Below are positions 62,166-64,000 of a DNA stretch of 64,000 bases, one piece after another. Position 1 is the stretch's first letter. Each line of letters opens with the position of its first letter. Made by a program: the position numbers and the translations under genes. The stretch lies in contig NZ_JBEPMX010000001.1 of the NCBI RefSeq assembly GCF_040545925.1, positions 310,001 through 374,000 on the forward strand, in the 5' to 3' direction. Under the pieces are notes generated by a model, which worked only from the letters and a program-made list of their open reading frames with translations, was not told the DNA's origin and searched no databases. This DNA comes from Alkalibacillus flavidus (GTDB taxonomy: Bacteria > Bacillota > Bacilli > Bacillales > Alkalibacillaceae).

Positions 62166-62213
62166 TTTATCTCTCCTCTTTGATAAGCTACTCCAAATAA
62201 TATGTCATGACCT

Positions 62214-62573
62214 TTATTGGTCTGTTACATGTGCATCATTTAAGATGAGATCTAAATTATACATGACAGACTGATACAGTTCCATAAACCGCTTTTTGCG
62301 TACGTCATGGAAATAACTATGAAGAATCATAATTTCTAAATTATCTTTCGTATTTTTAATTTGATTAGGGAATAACGGAATACGGTGCACAACAGCATTG
62401 GCATCATCTTCCCATTGTTCAATTTGCTCAAATTGCGATAACGATTCATCTTTTACTTGATAAAATTCATCGTAAATTTTTCGATTAAATTTATAACCAT
62501 CTTCATAACGTTTTAAGCAATCTTCTAAAAGTTGAAATCTTAGTTGTTTTGTTAATTCGATGAACGAGTCCAT
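62214..62573 (-). CDS. yppE: YppE-like helical protein
   Basis: A 119-residue, mainly helical protein: MDSFIELTKQLRFQLLEDCL, KRYEDGYKFNRKIYDEFYQ, DLEIMILHSYFHDVRKKRF. The pattern fits DUF1798 (YppE), of known four-helix fold but unknown function. AAAGGTGG sets the ATG at 62573. Flanking by yppC supports the assignment. Confidence 0.82.
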   Translation of the reverse strand: MDSFIELTKQLRFQLLEDCLKRYEDGYKFNRKIYDEFYQVKDESLSQFEQIEQWEDDANAVVHRIPLFPNQIKNTKDNLEIMILHSYFHDVRKKRFMELYQSVMYNLDLILNDAHVTDQ

Positions 62574-62623
62574 AACGACCACCTTTCTTACTCTAATGTA
62601 CCATGATTGAAAGCGTTTTTCTA

Positions 62624-62767
62624 TTATTTGGTCGTATTTTTCTGATATCTTTCTGAAGCTATTTCCACTGCTAACTGATCTAATGATTCTTCCAAACGAT
62701 CAAGTGATGCTAATAATGATGTTGTAGCCACATAAACCGTCTCTTCAATTTTTGCGTTCATCTGCAT
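62624..62767 (-). CDS. Small hypothetical protein between yppC and yppE
   Basis: A 47-residue helical ORF: MQMNAKIEETVYVATTSLLA, SLDRLEESLDQLAVEIASER. GGAGAGGGG lies just upstream of two ATG codons (62767 and 62761). In B. subtilis yppD and yppF occupy this neighbourhood, but similarity cannot be judged by eye. The leucine heptads suggest an oligomerising helix. Confidence 0.6.
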   Translation of the reverse strand: MQMNAKIEETVYVATTSLLASLDRLEESLDQLAVEIASERYQKNTTK

Positions 62768-62862
62768 TCACCCCTCTCCTATGCTTGTTAATTCAAGAAA
62801 GGCACATTTAACTCCTTTGCATACGACGAACGCTGTTATACTTAGACAAAACTAGAAAAAGA

Positions 62863-63825
62863 CTATCTTTTTTTGACAACGTTTTTGACTGTTGATGCGA
62901 CCGCTCCGACTTCAAATAACACATGACGTTTTCGCATGAAATCACGATGAAATAATTGGATATTAGGTAACGAAGGTTCTTTAAACCATCGATTTTTGAT
63001 CCTTGTTTGGTAAGACCAATCGGAGAACGACTCACTCAATTCGTGTTCAACCCTTTCATACACGTTCCGCAATGGTGGCGCTGAATGAGGTGGTCCATTA
63101 AGCATAAACTGTTCGTACTCCTCTCGACTCCCAGTGACTTGGACTTCATTTATAAAATCATGAAATAATGGATGTAAATAAGGATAATACAATAGTTGCG
63201 CTAATTGTTTACCGATTTTGATTCGGTTGTGTACGCGTTGAAATGGTGGAATAAATAAGCCATATAACTTTCCGCACAATGTTGGGATGACGACAGCATT
63301 TAAATGCAAAATGGATTGTAAATAATATGGCATGCGCTGAAATACTTTGCGTTGATAAGGGTTATGCTTCACAATAGGTTTTTGAATGAGTTGTTGTTCA
63401 TTAATAATTTGCGCAATCATCAATCGATCTTGGTCACCTGTTTGATAAAAACGGTACCACTCTCGTTCCATAAATGTAGAGATACCGAAATATTTAAATA
63501 GAAAAAATAACGGTTTACCTTGCTGTTTTGATCGTTCATAAATTAGTAGCTGCGGGTAAGCATCTCGGAAAATAAACCAATTAATACTCTCATAAGTTAG
63601 AAATAAAGCTTTCCGTTGTGGGTCCGTTAATATCGTTTTAAAACTCGGTAGTTCTAAATCTGTCATATTCCACCCCGCATTACGTGAGACGATATGAGCT
63701 AATAGTGACCATTTAATTTCAGGATTTTGCTGAAAGTAATGATTATACGCCAACGTTCTCGCTATATTATCTCGATTATGTAAAAACGTTTGTTCGCGTA
63801 TATCATGAATTAGTAATGAATTCAT
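62863..63825 (-). CDS. yppC: YppC-like DUF2515 protein
   Basis: A 320-residue basic protein of unknown function. Visible segments are EQTFLHNRDNIARTLAYNHY, IKWSLLAHIVSRNAGWNMTD, RKALFLTYESINWFIFRDAY and GPPHSAPPLRNVYERVEHEL, the DUF2515 pattern. It lies divergently next to recU, as in B. subtilis. GGAATG is a weak ribosome site before the ATG. No membrane helix is obvious. Confidence 0.85.
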   Translation of the reverse strand: MNSLLIHDIREQTFLHNRDNIARTLAYNHYFQQNPEIKWSLLAHIVSRNAGWNMTDLELPSFKTILTDPQRKALFLTYESINWFIFRDAYPQLLIYERSKQQGKPLFFLFKYFGISTFMEREWYRFYQTGDQDRLMIAQIINEQQLIQKPIVKHNPYQRKVFQRMPYYLQSILHLNAVVIPTLCGKLYGLFIPPFQRVHNRIKIGKQLAQLLYYPYLHPLFHDFINEVQVTGSREEYEQFMLNGPPHSAPPLRNVYERVEHELSESFSDWSYQTRIKNRWFKEPSLPNIQLFHRDFMRKRHVLFEVGAVASTVKNVVKKR

Positions 63826-63886
63826 CCAATCATTCCTTTGGTATTAGAACTTATTCACAGTATATCCAAATCTTTTTCGTTTAAAA

Positions 63887-63897
63887 TTTGGTATAAT
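63887..63897 (+). promoter_or_regulatory. Extended -10 promoter of recU
   Basis: TTTGGTATAAT contains TG-n-TATAAT, an extended -10; the -35 is poor. It lies 21 bp before the recU start. Confidence 0.55.
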
Positions 63898-63917
63898 AAG
63901 TTTAAGGAGGCATTCGA

Positions 63918-64000
63918 TTGAGGTATCCAAAAGGTAGTCGTCGCAAACCATCGTCAAACTCAATACAACCGAAACAGAATAAACATCAAACAAAAGATGC
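63918..64000 (+). CDS. recU: Holliday junction resolvase RecU, N-terminal fragment (3' truncated by window edge)
   Basis: TTG at 63918 follows AAGGAGG by 7 bp and opens MRYPKGSRRKPSSNSIQPKQ, a basic N-terminus like that of RecU (B. subtilis begins MIRYPNGK). RecU cleaves four-way DNA junctions in recombinational repair. Only 27 codons lie inside the window. Synteny with yppC, and ponA expected downstream, supports the call. Confidence 0.7.
   Translation, partial: MRYPKGSRRKPSSNSIQPKQNKHQTKD

Noticed and set aside
1..64000. CRISPR array, tRNA or rRNA genes, prophage or complete insertion sequence
   Set aside because: No regularly spaced repeats, no cloverleaf or rRNA motifs other than the rnpB gene, and no transposase, integrase or phage structural genes were seen.

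Overview
The window is a chromosomal segment of a low-GC, Gram-positive, endospore-forming member of the Bacillaceae, probably a moderately halophilic or halotolerant lineage (inference). Supporting signs are a Tlp-type spore protein, a YjcZ-type spore peptide, sigma-G- and sigma-K-like promoters, a class-B RNase P RNA, and long stretches of Bacillus subtilis-like gene order. I cannot name the genus from sequence alone.

Layout. 1-16.6 kb: the 3' end of a selA-like gene, aconitase, a large-subunit catalase, an Lgt-like membrane protein with a TlpA/ResA thiol-disulfide protein, FbpB-like, tlp, yneP, yneQ, a GC-rich 355-bp element with perfect 15-bp inverted ends, folE2-yidD, plsY-capA, yneT, parE and parC. 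This is the citB-yneN-tlp-yneP-yneQ-plsY-yneT-parE-parC order of B. subtilis with extra genes inserted. 16.6-25.3 kb: a TetR regulator followed by an eight-gene acyl-CoA / branched-chain (leucine-type) degradation operon, with a palindromic candidate operator in front. 25.4-27.0 kb: a broken FAD-dependent dehydrogenase bracketed by a 17-bp direct repeat. 27.1-29.1 kb: an acyl/acetyl-CoA synthetase.

29.2-42.4 kb is accessory: a flavin monooxygenase with its FMN reductase, two genes sharing an unrecognised domain (possible spore-coat proteins), a second luciferase-like oxidoreductase, a chemoreceptor, an AhpD-like protein, a CDGSH protein, a glycerophosphodiesterase that appears to use an ATT start, a MecA-type penicillin-binding protein, a small lmo0937-type membrane protein, MsrA and an S9 peptidase. 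42.4-54.1 kb: a two-headed dynamin overlapping a degenerate GGDEF membrane protein, ferredoxin, an M14 peptidase, MsrAB, ung, yjcZ-like, yozE, tatC-tatA-tatA, dfrA and thyA.

54.2-64 kb: an NlpC/P60 endopeptidase, a DUF72 protein, a promoter-hairpin unit ahead of a cold-shock gene, a sulfurtransferase, the type III polyketide synthase pair bpsA-bpsB, the ypsC methyltransferase, rnpB, gpsB, ypsA, cdd, yppE, a small ORF, yppC and the 5' end of recU. No tRNA, CRISPR array, prophage or intact insertion sequence was seen.

The least explained items are the promoter plus 22-bp-stem terminator unit upstream of csp, the paralogous domain pair at 31.4-32.5 kb, the GC-rich inverted-repeat element at 8.0-8.35 kb, the stand-alone AMP-binding C-terminal domain at 20.1 kb, and the GGDEF-dynamin gene pair.
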